A stretch of 64,000 nt of DNA from an uncultured Oscillospiraceae bacterium (GCA_934466455.1 CAKSLF010000010.1:1-64000), one strand, 5' to 3'; counted from the first letter of the stretch, positions 1 to 7,524 are shown. Numbers and translations: made by a program. The notes: generated from the letters alone by a model not told the origin.

Positions 1-77
1 GACAGGGACATATCCCGCAGATGATGGTTTGACATGACCGTGTAATCTCTGGTCTTTTCAATGCGAAAAACTGCCAT
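1..77 (-). CDS. Mobile-element replication-initiator-like HTH protein, N-terminal fragment
   Basis: Only the first 25 codons lie in the window; the gene runs leftward off the edge. The ATG is preceded by a GGAGGT ribosome binding site with about 9 bases of spacing. The protein begins MAVFRIEKTRDYTVMSNHHL. From memory this matches the start of HTH replisome-organizer or initiator proteins carried by clostridial integrative conjugative elements, which share the 'YTVMSNHHL' opening. The assignment rests on this short N-terminus alone. It implies that a mobile element occupies the DNA to the left and that its right end lies between here and about position 650. Confidence 0.55.
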   Translation of the reverse strand, partial: MAVFRIEKTRDYTVMSNHHLRDMSL

Positions 78-311
78 CTCCGACACCTCCTTTCTGTGAA
101 GATAAAAAGTGTTGATTTTGGGTGGTTTCTCCGCCTGTATGCCTCCGCAGGCTACCACATAGGAAAACACTCATGCTCGCTTTGGAACGCAAACCACAGC
201 GGATAAAACAGCGGTTTTTCCACCCTAATCTCAACATCTTTGATGGGGTTCACTTGGGTATAGAAAAAGGCGACTGTTTTTCAACAATCGCCTTGAATTT
301 GAGGACTGAAT
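78..311. other. Gene-poor end of the mobile element
   Basis: No convincing gene is visible between the initiator-like gene and position 312. The stretch is AT-richer than the chromosomal genes to its right. It holds a hairpin at 267-294 and otherwise only short open frames without ribosome binding sites. It is probably the terminal non-coding part of the element whose initiator starts at 77. I could not recognise an attachment site, because the other end of the element is outside the window. Confidence 0.4.
267..294 (-). terminator. Hairpin, possible minus-strand terminator
   Basis: The arms AAGGCGA and TCGCCTT enclose an inner TGTT/AACA stem. Read on the minus strand, the hairpin is followed by a short T run, as in a factor-independent terminator. 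No minus-strand gene was found immediately upstream (to the right), so its partner transcript is unknown. Confidence 0.4.
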
Positions 312-605
312 ATGAAGTTACAAGCAAGAAATTTTGTTGTCCGAAAGCCAGAAACCATTGATATTACTATGTTTTTCAAAAAGTTCTGTATCGCCACTCG
401 CACCAACATTAAAGCCCATCGGAAATTGGCTTTCCAATGGGCTTTTTTGCTATATATCCGCTCCCCTGCTTTACACGGCGAAATCTGGTCGCTTACCGCT
501 TTAGCAAAGTATTTCACAAAATCTAAAAGTGCTTTATCCGGCCCCCGTTATTTTAAGTATAACGGCGAATGGCTTAACGATATACGCCAACGCTTGGGTA
601 AATAA
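312..605 (+). CDS. Unrecognised small ORF at the mobile-element boundary (97 aa)
   Basis: The frame starts MKLQARNFVVRKPETID and ends LNDIRQRLGK; I do not recognise it. For it: an ATG with a weak upstream GAGGA, a basic composition, and a strong terminator beginning five bases after the stop. Against it: a good rho-independent terminator (411-448) lies inside the frame, and codon use is less regular than in the chromosomal genes. It may be an accessory gene of the mobile element, a decayed remnant, or a chance frame. Confidence 0.25.
   Translation: MKLQARNFVVRKPETIDITMFFKKFCIATRTNIKAHRKLAFQWAFLLYIRSPALHGEIWSLTALAKYFTKSKSALSGPRYFKYNGEWLNDIRQRLGK
411..448 (+). terminator. Rho-independent terminator inside the 312-605 frame
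   Basis: AAAGCCCAT pairs with ATGGGCTTT, a nested GGAAA/TTTCC stem extends it, and a T run follows. It reads like a bona fide plus-strand terminator, which argues that 312-605 is not translated as one gene. Confidence 0.6.
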
Positions 606-609
606 TATT

Positions 610-645
610 ATATGAGTGCCCTTTTCGGGTGCTCATATTTTTTTG
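610..645 (+). terminator. Rho-independent terminator
   Basis: A 12-bp stem (ATATGAGTGCCC with GGGTGCTCATAT, two G-T wobbles) with a 5-base loop is followed by seven T. It closes the mobile-element side and insulates the MGMT-family gene from upstream transcription. Confidence 0.75.
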
Positions 646-706
646 TATGCGGCTTTGGTTTTTGCGCCGCCCGCGGCGGCATTCGGCAAAAATGTTCCGG
701 AATGCC

Positions 707-735
707 TTTACCCATATATTTTTAGGTGCTATAAT
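707..735 (+). promoter_or_regulatory. SigA-type promoter of the MGMT-family gene
   Basis: TTTACC (707-712), a 17-bp spacer and a perfect TATAAT (730-735) lie 28 bases before the ATG at 764. Because the -10 box falls inside longer in-frame extensions, it supports the short start at 764. Confidence 0.65.
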
Positions 736-763
736 GTACAAAACGCTTTCGGAGGCTTTTTTT

Positions 764-1072
764 ATGAACCGTGTTCTTACGGAACAGCTTATATACGAGA
801 TTCTCTCCGTCGTTGAAGAAATTCCGGAGGGGTGCGTTGCTTCTTATGGTCAGATTGCACGGCTTATCGGGCGAGAAAATAACGCCAGACTTGTCGGAGC
901 CGTGCTGAGCCGTGCCGAATACTACGGCAGCTTTCCATGCCACCGGGTTGTAAATTCCGCCGGGCGCACTGCGCCCTCTTGGCATGAACAGCGTGCCCTT
1001 CTTTTGTCCGAGGGCGTGGAGTTCAAAGAAAACGGCTGCGTTGATATGAAGCGTTTTCAGTGGAAGATATAG
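764..1072 (+). CDS. MGMT-family DNA-binding / alkyltransferase-like protein
   Basis: This 102-residue protein consists of the C-terminal MGMT (O6-alkylguanine-DNA alkyltransferase) DNA-binding domain only. It carries the helix region ASYGQIARLIG and the active-site type motif PCHRV, with the cysteine at residue 59 retained; alkyltransferase-like proteins such as YbaZ have tryptophan there. The expected role is repair or flagging of alkylated guanines in DNA. The start at 764 was chosen for its GGAGG at 751-755 and because a TATAAT box lies just upstream. It is monocistronic, ending at a bidirectional terminator. Whether it truly transfers alkyl groups without the N-terminal domain cannot be read from sequence. 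Confidence 0.85.
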   Translation: MNRVLTEQLIYEILSVVEEIPEGCVASYGQIARLIGRENNARLVGAVLSRAEYYGSFPCHRVVNSAGRTAPSWHEQRALLLSEGVEFKENGCVDMKRFQWKI

Positions 1073-1081
1073 CGATTGTAT

Positions 1082-1115
1082 AAAAAGCCGCCGGAGGAAC
1101 CCCCGGCGGCTTTTT
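1082..1115. terminator. Bidirectional terminator between convergent genes
   Basis: A long GC-rich stem (AAAGCCGCCGG with CCCGGCGGCTTT), flanked by A and T runs, lies between the MGMT-family gene and the convergent M23 peptidase gene, so it can serve both. Confidence 0.85.
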
Positions 1116-1776
1116 ATACGGGCTTTTCCGCCCCGATAAACTCTGCCGCAGCCGATTGTCGCTGAGGCTGCTCTTTTACGCCCGGAATTTTTTCAAACTC
1201 CGCTTTATCGTACCATGCGGAGGATTTTGCGGTGATTTTTTGGTTATAATCAATCCAAAGATATTCCGTCGGGTTTACGGTGCTGTCAACATTTCCGCCG
1301 CCCGCAAATTTGAATACTCCGTAGCTGCGGCGTTTAAGCCCGGCGCAGTATTGCCAGTATTTTGTGTCGCTGTCCATTTGAAAATGCAGGTGCTTGCCGG
1401 TCGTATTTGCGCCCGTGTTGCCCATATACCCGATAACCGTGTCCTTCGTTACCCTCTGCCCCGCCCTCACCTTGGGCATCTTTTTAAGGTGCATATATGT
1501 TACGGTAAGGTCGGCGGGCTTTCCGGTTCTGTTGTTTTCACAATCCTCATATACGACGATTGCGACAAAGCCGCAGCCGCTGTATTTTCCTGTTGTTACA
1601 CCGTCCTTTCCGTCGCAGCCGACAAGCTTTACCGTTCCGTTTCCGAGGGCATAAACCTTGTCGCTTCCTACGCAGTCCACCCCAAAATGACTAAAGCCCC
1701 AATTAGCCTTATATTTTTTGCTTTTATACCCCGCCGTTGGTTTGAAATTATTTATCGGCAAAACAAGTCTTTGCAT
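1114..1776 (-). CDS. M23 (LytM-type) metallopeptidase, no signal peptide
   Basis: The 220-residue protein has the zinc-site motifs of M23 endopeptidases: HFGVD near residue 30 (the H-x3-D motif), a TYMHL segment, and GKHLHFQ near residue 130. These enzymes cut peptide cross-bridges in peptidoglycan. No signal peptide or membrane segment is visible, so export is unexplained; a phage-endolysin-like origin or cytoplasmic storage before lysis is possible. The start has GGAAGGAG upstream. The gene stands alone, with hairpins on both sides. Confidence 0.8.
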   Translation of the reverse strand: MQRLVLPINNFKPTAGYKSKKYKANWGFSHFGVDCVGSDKVYALGNGTVKLVGCDGKDGVTTGKYSGCGFVAIVVYEDCENNRTGKPADLTVTYMHLKKMPKVRAGQRVTKDTVIGYMGNTGANTTGKHLHFQMDSDTKYWQYCAGLKRRSYGVFKFAGGGNVDSTVNPTEYLWIDYNQKITAKSSAWYDKAEFEKIPGVKEQPQRQSAAAEFIGAEKPV

Positions 1777-1847
1777 AGCAATCTCCTTCCTGTAATCGGC
1801 CCTTCTGTTTTATTCTATACTTTTGCCGGCGTTTTTGTGTTCGATTA

Positions 1848-1880
1848 TTTTGAGCACAAGCTTTTTCCCCGTGCTCAAAA
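1848..1880. repeat. Inverted pair of the TTGAGCAC motif
   Basis: TTTTGAGCAC (1848-1857) and GTGCTCAAAA (1871-1880) form perfect 10-bp arms around a 13-base loop. There is no T run directly after the hairpin on either strand. It lies between the M23 gene and the terminator of the nucleotidase gene, and is one of several intergenic hairpins built from this octamer. Confidence 0.6.
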
Positions 1881-1881
1881 C

Positions 1882-1923
1882 AAAAAAGCAATCCGTGCTC
1901 AAACGAGAACGGATTGCTTTTTT
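1882..1923 (-). terminator. Terminator of the 5'-nucleotidase gene
   Basis: The stem AAAAAAGCAATCCGT with ACGGATTGCTTTTTT lies 14 bases beyond the stop codon on the minus strand. The loop contains another TTGAGCAC motif. Confidence 0.8.
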
Positions 1924-1936
1924 ATTCTTCCGGCGT

Positions 1937-3397
1937 TTATATAACGGTAAGCCTGCCCTCAACCTCTCTGTCAAGTTGGTTGTGGCTGCTTAAATATTCC
2001 TCTATAATATCATTTGCCGATGTTGCAACCATTTTTGGCTTGCGGCGACGCTTTATTTTCTCTATCGGCACATTGAAAAATTCATCAAAGTTGGAAAAAT
2101 GGTATTTTGTAAGACCGATTCTGTAAATCCGTTCTTCCTCGATTGGTTCGCCGTTAAGGCAGAATTTTTTGAACTCTCTGCTTTTTCTGTCGTACACAAT
2201 TTCGGTTCCCTCCGAAAGCTGGTAGAACTCGCAATGCTCGCCCTGCCACACTCCTTCCCGCAGCATATGCCGTATCATCTCCCTAAACTCCCCGCCGGTA
2301 ACCTCGACCTCATAAACCTGGTCGTCATAGGGAAAACATTCCGCAATATCCTTATACATAATTATCGGACCTATCTCCGTATTTCTGATTGCGCCGGAAC
2401 CGAAAAGAAAAACATCAACCCCAAGGCTTTCCTTCATAATATCTGCCATAAGGTTGCCAAGCTCCGTTTCCTGTTCCCTTTTTGGGTGGGTAAGCCGGCG
2501 TTTAAGACGGGAAACGACCCTTTGATATTTAACATCCGTCTTATCTTTATAGCTGAAGATAAGCTTTCTTATCTCCTCGTCCACCGGGCAATGGCTGCTG
2601 TCTATCGGCACAGCCTTCCATTCAAAGGCATCTATGCAGTTGTTGTCGGTATCCACAATAATGTCAAGCCTGCCCACCTGGTCGGTACCGGTTCCCGCCT
2701 GCACAATCGGGATTCCGTTTACTATTGCCGGTTCGTCAATAAATGTATGGCTGTGCCCGCCGATAATCACATCAACTCCGCAAGCCGGGTCGAGCATCTC
2801 CGCAAGCTTTTTGTCCTCCTCAAATCCGATATGGGTAAGAAGCACGGTAAAATCTATATCTATGGAGTGATATGCGTTGCATATCTTGCGAACCGCCTCG
2901 GCGGCGTCCTCAACATCAATAAGCGAACCTATCATTCCGTCGTTTTTTGTTTGGGATATAACCTCGTTTGTAAGTATTCCGATAAAAAGAATTTTCATTC
3001 CGTCCATATTAAATATATGGCAGGGCTTAAAAAGGCGGGCGTTATTTGTTTTTATATGAAGATTGGCATTTACGATTGGGAACTTTGCGCATTTTTCAAG
3101 GAAGAGGAGCTGACCGACGCCGTAATCCGTTTCGTGGTTTCCGATTGTAACTATATCCGGCGAAATCATATTCATAATCTCAATCGTAGAAATACCGTGG
3201 TATTCGGAATCTATTATCGAGCCTCTGAACATATCGCCGGCAATGGCATAGATAACATTCTTTTCCTCACGCCGAACCTTGCTTACATACCCGGAAAGCA
3301 TGGAAACACCGCCTACAAGCTTTTCATCTACTCTATCCGCAAAAAAATCTCCGTGAAGGTCGTTTGAATGGAGAATTGTAAGTTTTTTTCTGTTCAT
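1937..3397 (-). CDS. Bifunctional metallophosphatase/5'-nucleotidase family protein
   Basis: The 486-residue protein has an N-terminal calcineurin-like phosphoesterase domain (SNDLHGD at residues 10-16, GNHETDYG, GGHSHTF metal-binding motifs) and a C-terminal 5'-nucleotidase domain (TELGNLMADIM, FGSGAIRN). The family hydrolyses nucleoside monophosphates or related phosphate esters. Unlike UshA or YfkN it lacks a signal peptide, so it is probably cytoplasmic. The start at 3397 follows GAGGAGGG; longer in-frame starts overlap the promoter and are rejected. It is a single-gene transcript between its own promoter and terminator. Confidence 0.85.
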   Translation of the reverse strand: MNRKKLTILHSNDLHGDFFADRVDEKLVGGVSMLSGYVSKVRREEKNVIYAIAGDMFRGSIIDSEYHGISTIEIMNMISPDIVTIGNHETDYGVGQLLFLEKCAKFPIVNANLHIKTNNARLFKPCHIFNMDGMKILFIGILTNEVISQTKNDGMIGSLIDVEDAAEAVRKICNAYHSIDIDFTVLLTHIGFEEDKKLAEMLDPACGVDVIIGGHSHTFIDEPAIVNGIPIVQAGTGTDQVGRLDIIVDTDNNCIDAFEWKAVPIDSSHCPVDEEIRKLIFSYKDKTDVKYQRVVSRLKRRLTHPKREQETELGNLMADIMKESLGVDVFLFGSGAIRNTEIGPIIMYKDIAECFPYDDQVYEVEVTGGEFREMIRHMLREGVWQGEHCEFYQLSEGTEIVYDRKSREFKKFCLNGEPIEEERIYRIGLTKYHFSNFDEFFNVPIEKIKRRRKPKMVATSANDIIEEYLSSHNQLDREVEGRLTVI

Positions 3398-3431
3398 GTT
3401 GCCCTCCTCAAAATACCGTGATCCGATTACA

Positions 3432-3460
3432 ATTATATTGTTTGCTTCCCAAAGTGTCAA
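3432..3460 (-). promoter_or_regulatory. Consensus SigA promoter of the nucleotidase gene
   Basis: On the minus strand: TTGACA (3455-3460), a 17-bp spacer, and TATAAT (3432-3437), both boxes perfect, 34 bases before the start codon at 3397. Confidence 0.9.
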
Positions 3461-3484
3461 GGCACGAAACCGCTTTAGTACTCA

Positions 3485-3534
3485 ATAAAGGAAAACCGCC
3501 CGTGCTCAAATGAGTGCGGGCGGTTTTCCTTTAT
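3485..3534. terminator. Long perfect hairpin with a TTGAGCAC-motif loop
   Basis: The 18-bp arms (3485-3502 and 3517-3534) are perfect complements, of the type ATAAAGGAAAACCGCCCG. The loop carries the GTGCTCAA octamer. It lies between yfcE and the nucleotidase promoter and probably ends the nrdD-nrdG-yfcE transcript. Confidence 0.6.
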
Positions 3535-3686
3535 CATCGCTTGGATAGATTTTTTTGCAAAGCGCAGTGCCTTCTCCCTTTAAGCAAAGTGCCCTGCGCT
3601 TTTTATTTTACTTGTATTCGGTAAAAAATCAACGAAATTCACAAAACAAAGCAATTTCGGAAACAAAAAAGCCGTTTTGGTCGGCG
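3535..3686. other. Intergenic stretch with one copy of a 30-bp repeat
   Basis: No gene is visible. The stretch holds a partial hairpin (AAGCGCAG near 3558 with CTGCGCTT near 3593) and, at 3651-3680, the first copy of a 30-base sequence that recurs at 7572-7601 with one mismatch. Confidence 0.5.
3651..3680. repeat. 30-bp intergenic repeat, copy 1
   Basis: It starts GCAATTTCGGAAACAAAAAA and ends GCCGTTTTGG. It matches 7572-7601 in 29 of 30 positions. This copy sits directly downstream of yfcE; the other lies in the gene-poor stretch upstream of the ATP synthase operon. Confidence 0.7.
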
Positions 3687-4235
3687 TTACAGCCGGTATT
3701 CGCAGAATTTTTCTCCGTCAAGAGTGTACCATTCAAAAATTCCGCAATCATCGGAAAAAATCATATACCCATGGCTGCTTTCCGCCTTCGGGATGGAAAC
3801 GGAGCCGGGATTCATGCAAACATAGCTTTCGTGCTCGGCGCATTTCGGAATATGCGTATGCCCATGGAGCAGAATATCGCCCTTTGAAAGCGGCGGAAGG
3901 CTGTTTTCGTTGTACTTATGCCCATGAGTTGCAAAAACAAGCCTTTTTCCTGCGGAGATAAGGGCATAATCCGCCATTACGGGAAATTCCAAAAGCATTT
4001 GGTCAACCTCCGCCTCGCAATTTCCCCGAACGCAAAGGATTTTTTCCTTTACTTCGTTAAGCATTGCTGCGACGGCTTTCGGCGAGTAATCCTTTGGCAA
4101 ATCGTTTCTCGGTCCGTGATAAAGCAGGTCGCCGAGAAGCAAAATTCTGTCCGCCTTTTCCCTTTCAAATGCTTCAAGCATTTTTTTGCAATAATATTCC
4201 GAACCGTGAATGTCGGAAGCAATAAACCACTTCAT
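3687..4235 (-). CDS. yfcE: YfcE-type metallophosphodiesterase
   Basis: The 182-residue protein carries the calcineurin-like phosphoesterase motifs in order: SDIHGS (residues 7-12), LLLGDLLYHGP, VRGNCEAEVD, THGHKY and LLHGHTHIP. These bind two metal ions. YfcE-family enzymes hydrolyse phosphodiesters; the physiological substrate is not known. It begins 9 bases after nrdG and is the last gene of the nrdD-nrdG-yfcE operon. Length is typical for the family. Confidence 0.88.
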   Translation of the reverse strand: MKWFIASDIHGSEYYCKKMLEAFEREKADRILLLGDLLYHGPRNDLPKDYSPKAVAAMLNEVKEKILCVRGNCEAEVDQMLLEFPVMADYALISAGKRLVFATHGHKYNENSLPPLSKGDILLHGHTHIPKCAEHESYVCMNPGSVSIPKAESSHGYMIFSDDCGIFEWYTLDGEKFCEYRL

Positions 4236-4244
4236 AATCCTGTT

Positions 4245-4802
4245 CTACTCCTTTGGAGAAAGGCGGGACGCCCGCTCTTCGTTTTGATAAAGAAGCGTGA
4301 GAACGCCTTTTTTTCGGGTTTCGTTAATGTCTATTACCCTCTGATTTCTGCTGCCTCTGAAGCGCAGAGAAATGTCTTTAAGCTCGTCCACAAATCTTCC
4401 GTCAACAAGAACATCCATAAGCGAGAGCAACTCCTCCGTTGCCTCGCAATTCGGGTGAGAACCGGGAGCAAGCAGCTCTTCGTATGTAAATCCGCTGTAT
4501 GCCCAGATATTCTTCTTCGGATACGCCATTTTTACCTTTTTAATAAAGGGCAGCAGCGCACGCTGATTTTCCGGTTCAAAAGGTTCGCCGCCGAGAACGG
4601 TAAGCCCGCTTATATAGTCCGGCGCAAGAAGAGCAAGCACCGCTTTCTCCGCTTTGTCATCAAATGGGCTTCCGTAACAAAAATCCCATGTTTGCGGCTG
4701 AAAGCAATTTTTGCAGTGATTAGTGCAGCCGGAAACAAAAAGGCTTATGCGAACGCCTTCTCCGTTTGCAATATCGCAGTTTTTTATTTCTCCGTAATAC
4801 AT
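4245..4802 (-). CDS. nrdG: Anaerobic ribonucleotide reductase activating protein (radical SAM)
   Basis: The 185-residue radical SAM enzyme uses a [4Fe-4S] cluster and S-adenosylmethionine to install the glycyl radical on NrdD. The cluster motif CTNHCKNC (Cx3Cx2C) is near residue 24, followed by the GGEPF glycine-rich SAM motif. The ATG at 4802 lies four bases after the nrdD stop with no clear ribosome binding site, which suggests translational coupling. Longer in-frame starts would lie inside nrdD and are rejected. Confidence 0.93.
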   Translation of the reverse strand: MYYGEIKNCDIANGEGVRISLFVSGCTNHCKNCFQPQTWDFCYGSPFDDKAEKAVLALLAPDYISGLTVLGGEPFEPENQRALLPFIKKVKMAYPKKNIWAYSGFTYEELLAPGSHPNCEATEELLSLMDVLVDGRFVDELKDISLRFRGSRNQRVIDINETRKKGVLTLLYQNEERASRLSPKE

Positions 4803-4806
4803 TAAG

Positions 4807-6984
4807 TTATAGGTGAAGCACTCTGTCGCGTATTTCCTGAGTTCTGCCCTGGTTCCAGAACTGGGTTCCGATATAGCCGCAGGTGCGCCGTGCAACATTC
4901 ATCTTGCTTTGGTCGGTATTTCCGCAGCGAGGGCAACGCCAGATAAGCTTTCCGTTTTCCTCCACGATTTCTATTTCTCCGTCCCAGCCGCAAGCCTGGC
5001 AGTAATCGCTCTTTGTGTTTAGCTCCGCATAGATTATGTTCTCGTAAATAAATTTCATTACCTGGAGAACCGCCTCTATGTTGTTCTGCATATCCGGAAC
5101 CTCAACATAGCTGATTGCGCCGCCGGGCGAAAGTGCCTGGAACTGTGCCTCGAATTTCAGCTTTGTAAAAGCGTCTATCTTTTCCGTTACATGAACATGA
5201 TAGCTGTTTGTAATATATCCTTTATCGGTAATGCCCTCTATTACGCCAAAGCGACGCTGGAGGCACTTTGCAAATTTATATGTAGTGGACTCCAAGGGAG
5301 TTCCGTAAAGGCTGAAGTCTATATTGTGCTTTGCCTTCCACTCACGGCAGGCAGCATTCATATGCTCCATAATCTCGAGGGCAAACGGCGTTGCGGTTGG
5401 ATCGGTATGGCTCTTGCCGGTCATATACTTTACACACTCGTACAGACCCGCATAGCCGAGGGAGATAGTGGAATATCCGCCATAGAGAAGCTTGTCTATC
5501 GGTTCGCCTTTCTTTAGGCGGGCGCAGGCTCCGCACTGCCAAAGAATCGGTGCGGCGTCGGAAAGAGTTCCTTTAAGCCTTTCGTGGCGGCACATAAGCG
5601 CACGGTGGCAAAGCTCCAGCCGCTCGTCAAAAATCTTCCAGAATTTTTCAAGATTTCCGCCGGAGGAAAGAGCAACATCCGGCAGATTTATTGTAACAAC
5701 GCCTTGGTTAAATCTGCCGTAATATTTAGGCTCGTTTGTTTCCGGGTCTACATAAGGAGTCAGGAAGCTGCGGCAGCCCATGCAGGGATAGCAATGCCCC
5801 TGTCCGTTTTTATCGACTTTAAGCTCAAGCATTTTCTTTTCGGAGATATAGTCCGGAACCATACGGCGGGCAGTGCATTTTGCCGCAAGCTCCGTAAGAT
5901 AATAATATGGGGAATCGCTGTGGATATTATCCTCCTCAAGAACATATATAAGCTTTGGGAAAGCGGGAGTTATCCAAACGCCGTCCTCGTTTTTTACGCC
6001 CTGATAACGCTGTTTAAGCGTTTCTTCGATTATCATTGCAAGGTCGTGCTTTTCCTGGGGGTCCTTTGCTTCGCCAAGGTACATAAATACGGTTACAAAG
6101 GGTGCCTGTCCGTTTGTGGTAAGAAGAGTAAGCACCTGGTACTGGATCGTCTGCACTCCCCGGCAAACCTCGTCTTTAAGGCGGATTTCCGCCATTTCGT
6201 TTATTTTTTCCGGAGAAGCCTCTACGCCGACCTCAAGCAACTCCTTCTCCACGGTTTTTCTGATTTTCTTTCTGCTTACATCAACAAAAGGCGCAAGATG
6301 AGTAAGAGAAATGCTTTGTCCGCCATACTGGTTGGAGGCAACCTGTGCGATTATCTGGGTCGCAATATTGCAGGCAGTTGAAAAGCTGTGGGGACGCTCT
6401 ATCATAGTGCCGGTTATTACGGTACCGTTTTGGAGCATATCCTCAAGGTTTACAAGGTCGCAGTTGTGCATATGCTGGGCATAATAATCGGAATCGTGAA
6501 AATGGATTATGCCCTCTCTGTGCGCCTCAACAATGTCCTGCGGAAGCAAGATGCGCTCGCTTATATCACGGGATACCTCGCCCGCCATATAATCCCTTTG
6601 GGTTGAGTTTACTACGGGGTTTTTATTGGCGTTTTCCTGCTTTGCTTCCTCGTTGCTGCATTCGATAAGGCTTAAAATCCTGTCGTCCGTAGTGTTGCTT
6701 CTTCTTACAAGAGAGCGGGTATAGCGGTATGTAATATAATTTTTTGCAACCTCAAATGCGCCGTGAGCCATAATCTGGTGCTCAACCATATCCTGGATTT
6801 CCTCCACGGAAGGCGCACGGTTCATCTCCTTACAGGACATCTCGACGGATTCCGCAATGCGCATAATCTGAATTTGGGTCATTCTTATTTTTTCGTCAAC
6901 GGTATCGTTTGCCTTTGTTATTGCGGCGATGATTTTTGTTATATCAAACGCCACCTCGGAGCCGTTCCTTTTTATTACTTTCAT
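4807..6984 (-). CDS. nrdD: Anaerobic ribonucleoside-triphosphate reductase, class III
   Basis: The 725-residue glycyl-radical enzyme reduces ribonucleoside triphosphates to deoxynucleotides without oxygen. Visible parts: an N-terminal ATP-cone (about residues 1-95, beginning MKVIKRNG), the central catalytic barrel, a C-terminal zinc site (CQACGW and CPRCG) and the glycyl-radical loop RTCGYIGTQFWNQGR close to the end. The start follows GAGGAGGGG. First gene of an operon with nrdG and yfcE. It marks an anaerobic lifestyle. Confidence 0.96.
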   Translation of the reverse strand: MKVIKRNGSEVAFDITKIIAAITKANDTVDEKIRMTQIQIMRIAESVEMSCKEMNRAPSVEEIQDMVEHQIMAHGAFEVAKNYITYRYTRSLVRRSNTTDDRILSLIECSNEEAKQENANKNPVVNSTQRDYMAGEVSRDISERILLPQDIVEAHREGIIHFHDSDYYAQHMHNCDLVNLEDMLQNGTVITGTMIERPHSFSTACNIATQIIAQVASNQYGGQSISLTHLAPFVDVSRKKIRKTVEKELLEVGVEASPEKINEMAEIRLKDEVCRGVQTIQYQVLTLLTTNGQAPFVTVFMYLGEAKDPQEKHDLAMIIEETLKQRYQGVKNEDGVWITPAFPKLIYVLEEDNIHSDSPYYYLTELAAKCTARRMVPDYISEKKMLELKVDKNGQGHCYPCMGCRSFLTPYVDPETNEPKYYGRFNQGVVTINLPDVALSSGGNLEKFWKIFDERLELCHRALMCRHERLKGTLSDAAPILWQCGACARLKKGEPIDKLLYGGYSTISLGYAGLYECVKYMTGKSHTDPTATPFALEIMEHMNAACREWKAKHNIDFSLYGTPLESTTYKFAKCLQRRFGVIEGITDKGYITNSYHVHVTEKIDAFTKLKFEAQFQALSPGGAISYVEVPDMQNNIEAVLQVMKFIYENIIYAELNTKSDYCQACGWDGEIEIVEENGKLIWRCPRCGNTDQSKMNVARRTCGYIGTQFWNQGRTQEIRDRVLHL

Positions 6985-7059
6985 TGCTCTTATCCCCTCC
7001 TCTTTTTACCGTTTTTCGTTTATTGCCGGTGCAATATTCTTTCAAAAACAGTTGACATA

Positions 7060-7088
7060 ATTTTATCATAGGCAGATATATTTTTCAA
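7060..7088 (-). promoter_or_regulatory. SigA promoter of the nrdD operon
   Basis: On the minus strand: TTGAAA (7083-7088), a 17-bp spacer, and TAAAAT (7060-7065), 75 bases before the nrdD start. Its sequence is nearly the same, spacer included, as the promoter at 30535-30563. No NrdR box was recognised. Confidence 0.75.
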
Positions 7089-7155
7089 GCCTCGAGTATA
7101 GGTTTTGGGCTTTAGCGTCTGTGGATATTCGGCTTTATAAAGCCGTTTTATCGCA

Positions 7156-7327
7156 TTAAAAAATCTCTTTTTCCCATATGAAAACAACCGAAGCGGCTTT
7201 TTCCGCTTCGGCTGCTTCAACCTTTTGGTACCTGAAAAAGCGGGCGGAGTTAAAACCGATTGCGTATCCTGTGATATACGCAGATCCGTCCAAAAAATAT
7301 TTTACGGCAGCACGGTATTTTTTTCAA
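7156..7327 (-). other. Short minus-strand transcript unit or coding remnant
   Basis: A SigA-like promoter (TTGAAA 7322-7327, 17-bp spacer, TAAAAT 7299-7304) points left. Downstream is an open frame from TTG at 7293 to a stop at 7156 (45 codons, beginning LDGSAYITGYAIGFNSARFF) with regular codon use but no ribosome binding site; the frame continues upstream of the TTG. A hairpin at 7188-7212 lies inside it. This could be a decayed gene end or a short RNA. I do not recognise the peptide. Confidence 0.3.
7188..7212 (-). terminator. Hairpin, possible minus-strand terminator
   Basis: CCGAAGCGG (7188-7196) and CCGCTTCGG (7203-7211) enclose a 6-base loop. On the minus strand the hairpin is followed by TTGTTTTC. 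It may end the transcript predicted from the promoter at 7299-7327. Confidence 0.45.
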
Positions 7328-7379
7328 TAGCCGGGACCAAACATCGCAAAAACGGTCATATTTTTTATTTTACGACGGC

Positions 7380-7412
7380 AAAAACCCGGCAAGCGGAAAC
7401 CGCCTGCCGGGC
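7380..7412 (-). terminator. Rho-independent terminator of the candidate sRNA
   Basis: CCCGGCA with TGCCGGG plus an inner GCGG/CCGC stem, ending on the minus strand with five T. No convincing protein-coding gene precedes it on that strand. Confidence 0.75.
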
Positions 7413-7518
7413 TTTTGGCAAAATACAGGAGAATAGAATGTTTGTTACTTTTGTGTGCGCCTTTTCAAAGCGTCACAGCGGTTTTTATGCGCAGCTCCCT
7501 CGCTTTGCGCCCTCCGCT
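7380..7518 (-). ncRNA. Candidate small structured RNA, about 140 nt
   Basis: The minus strand has a promoter (7525-7553), then about 100 bases able to fold as nested stems (ACAGCGG with CCGCTGT enclosing GCGCA with TGCGC), an unpaired CU-rich stretch containing UCUCCU (complementary to Shine-Dalgarno sequences), and a strong terminator at 7380-7412. I recognise no Rfam family. The competing reading is a 58-codon plus-strand frame from ATG 7438 with AGGAG in front; its composition does not look convincingly coding. Confidence 0.4.
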
Positions 7519-7524
7519 GTATTT

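Noticed and set aside
3935..4805. Long plus-strand frame opposite yfcE and nrdG
   Set aside because: Shadow of two well-recognised minus-strand genes.
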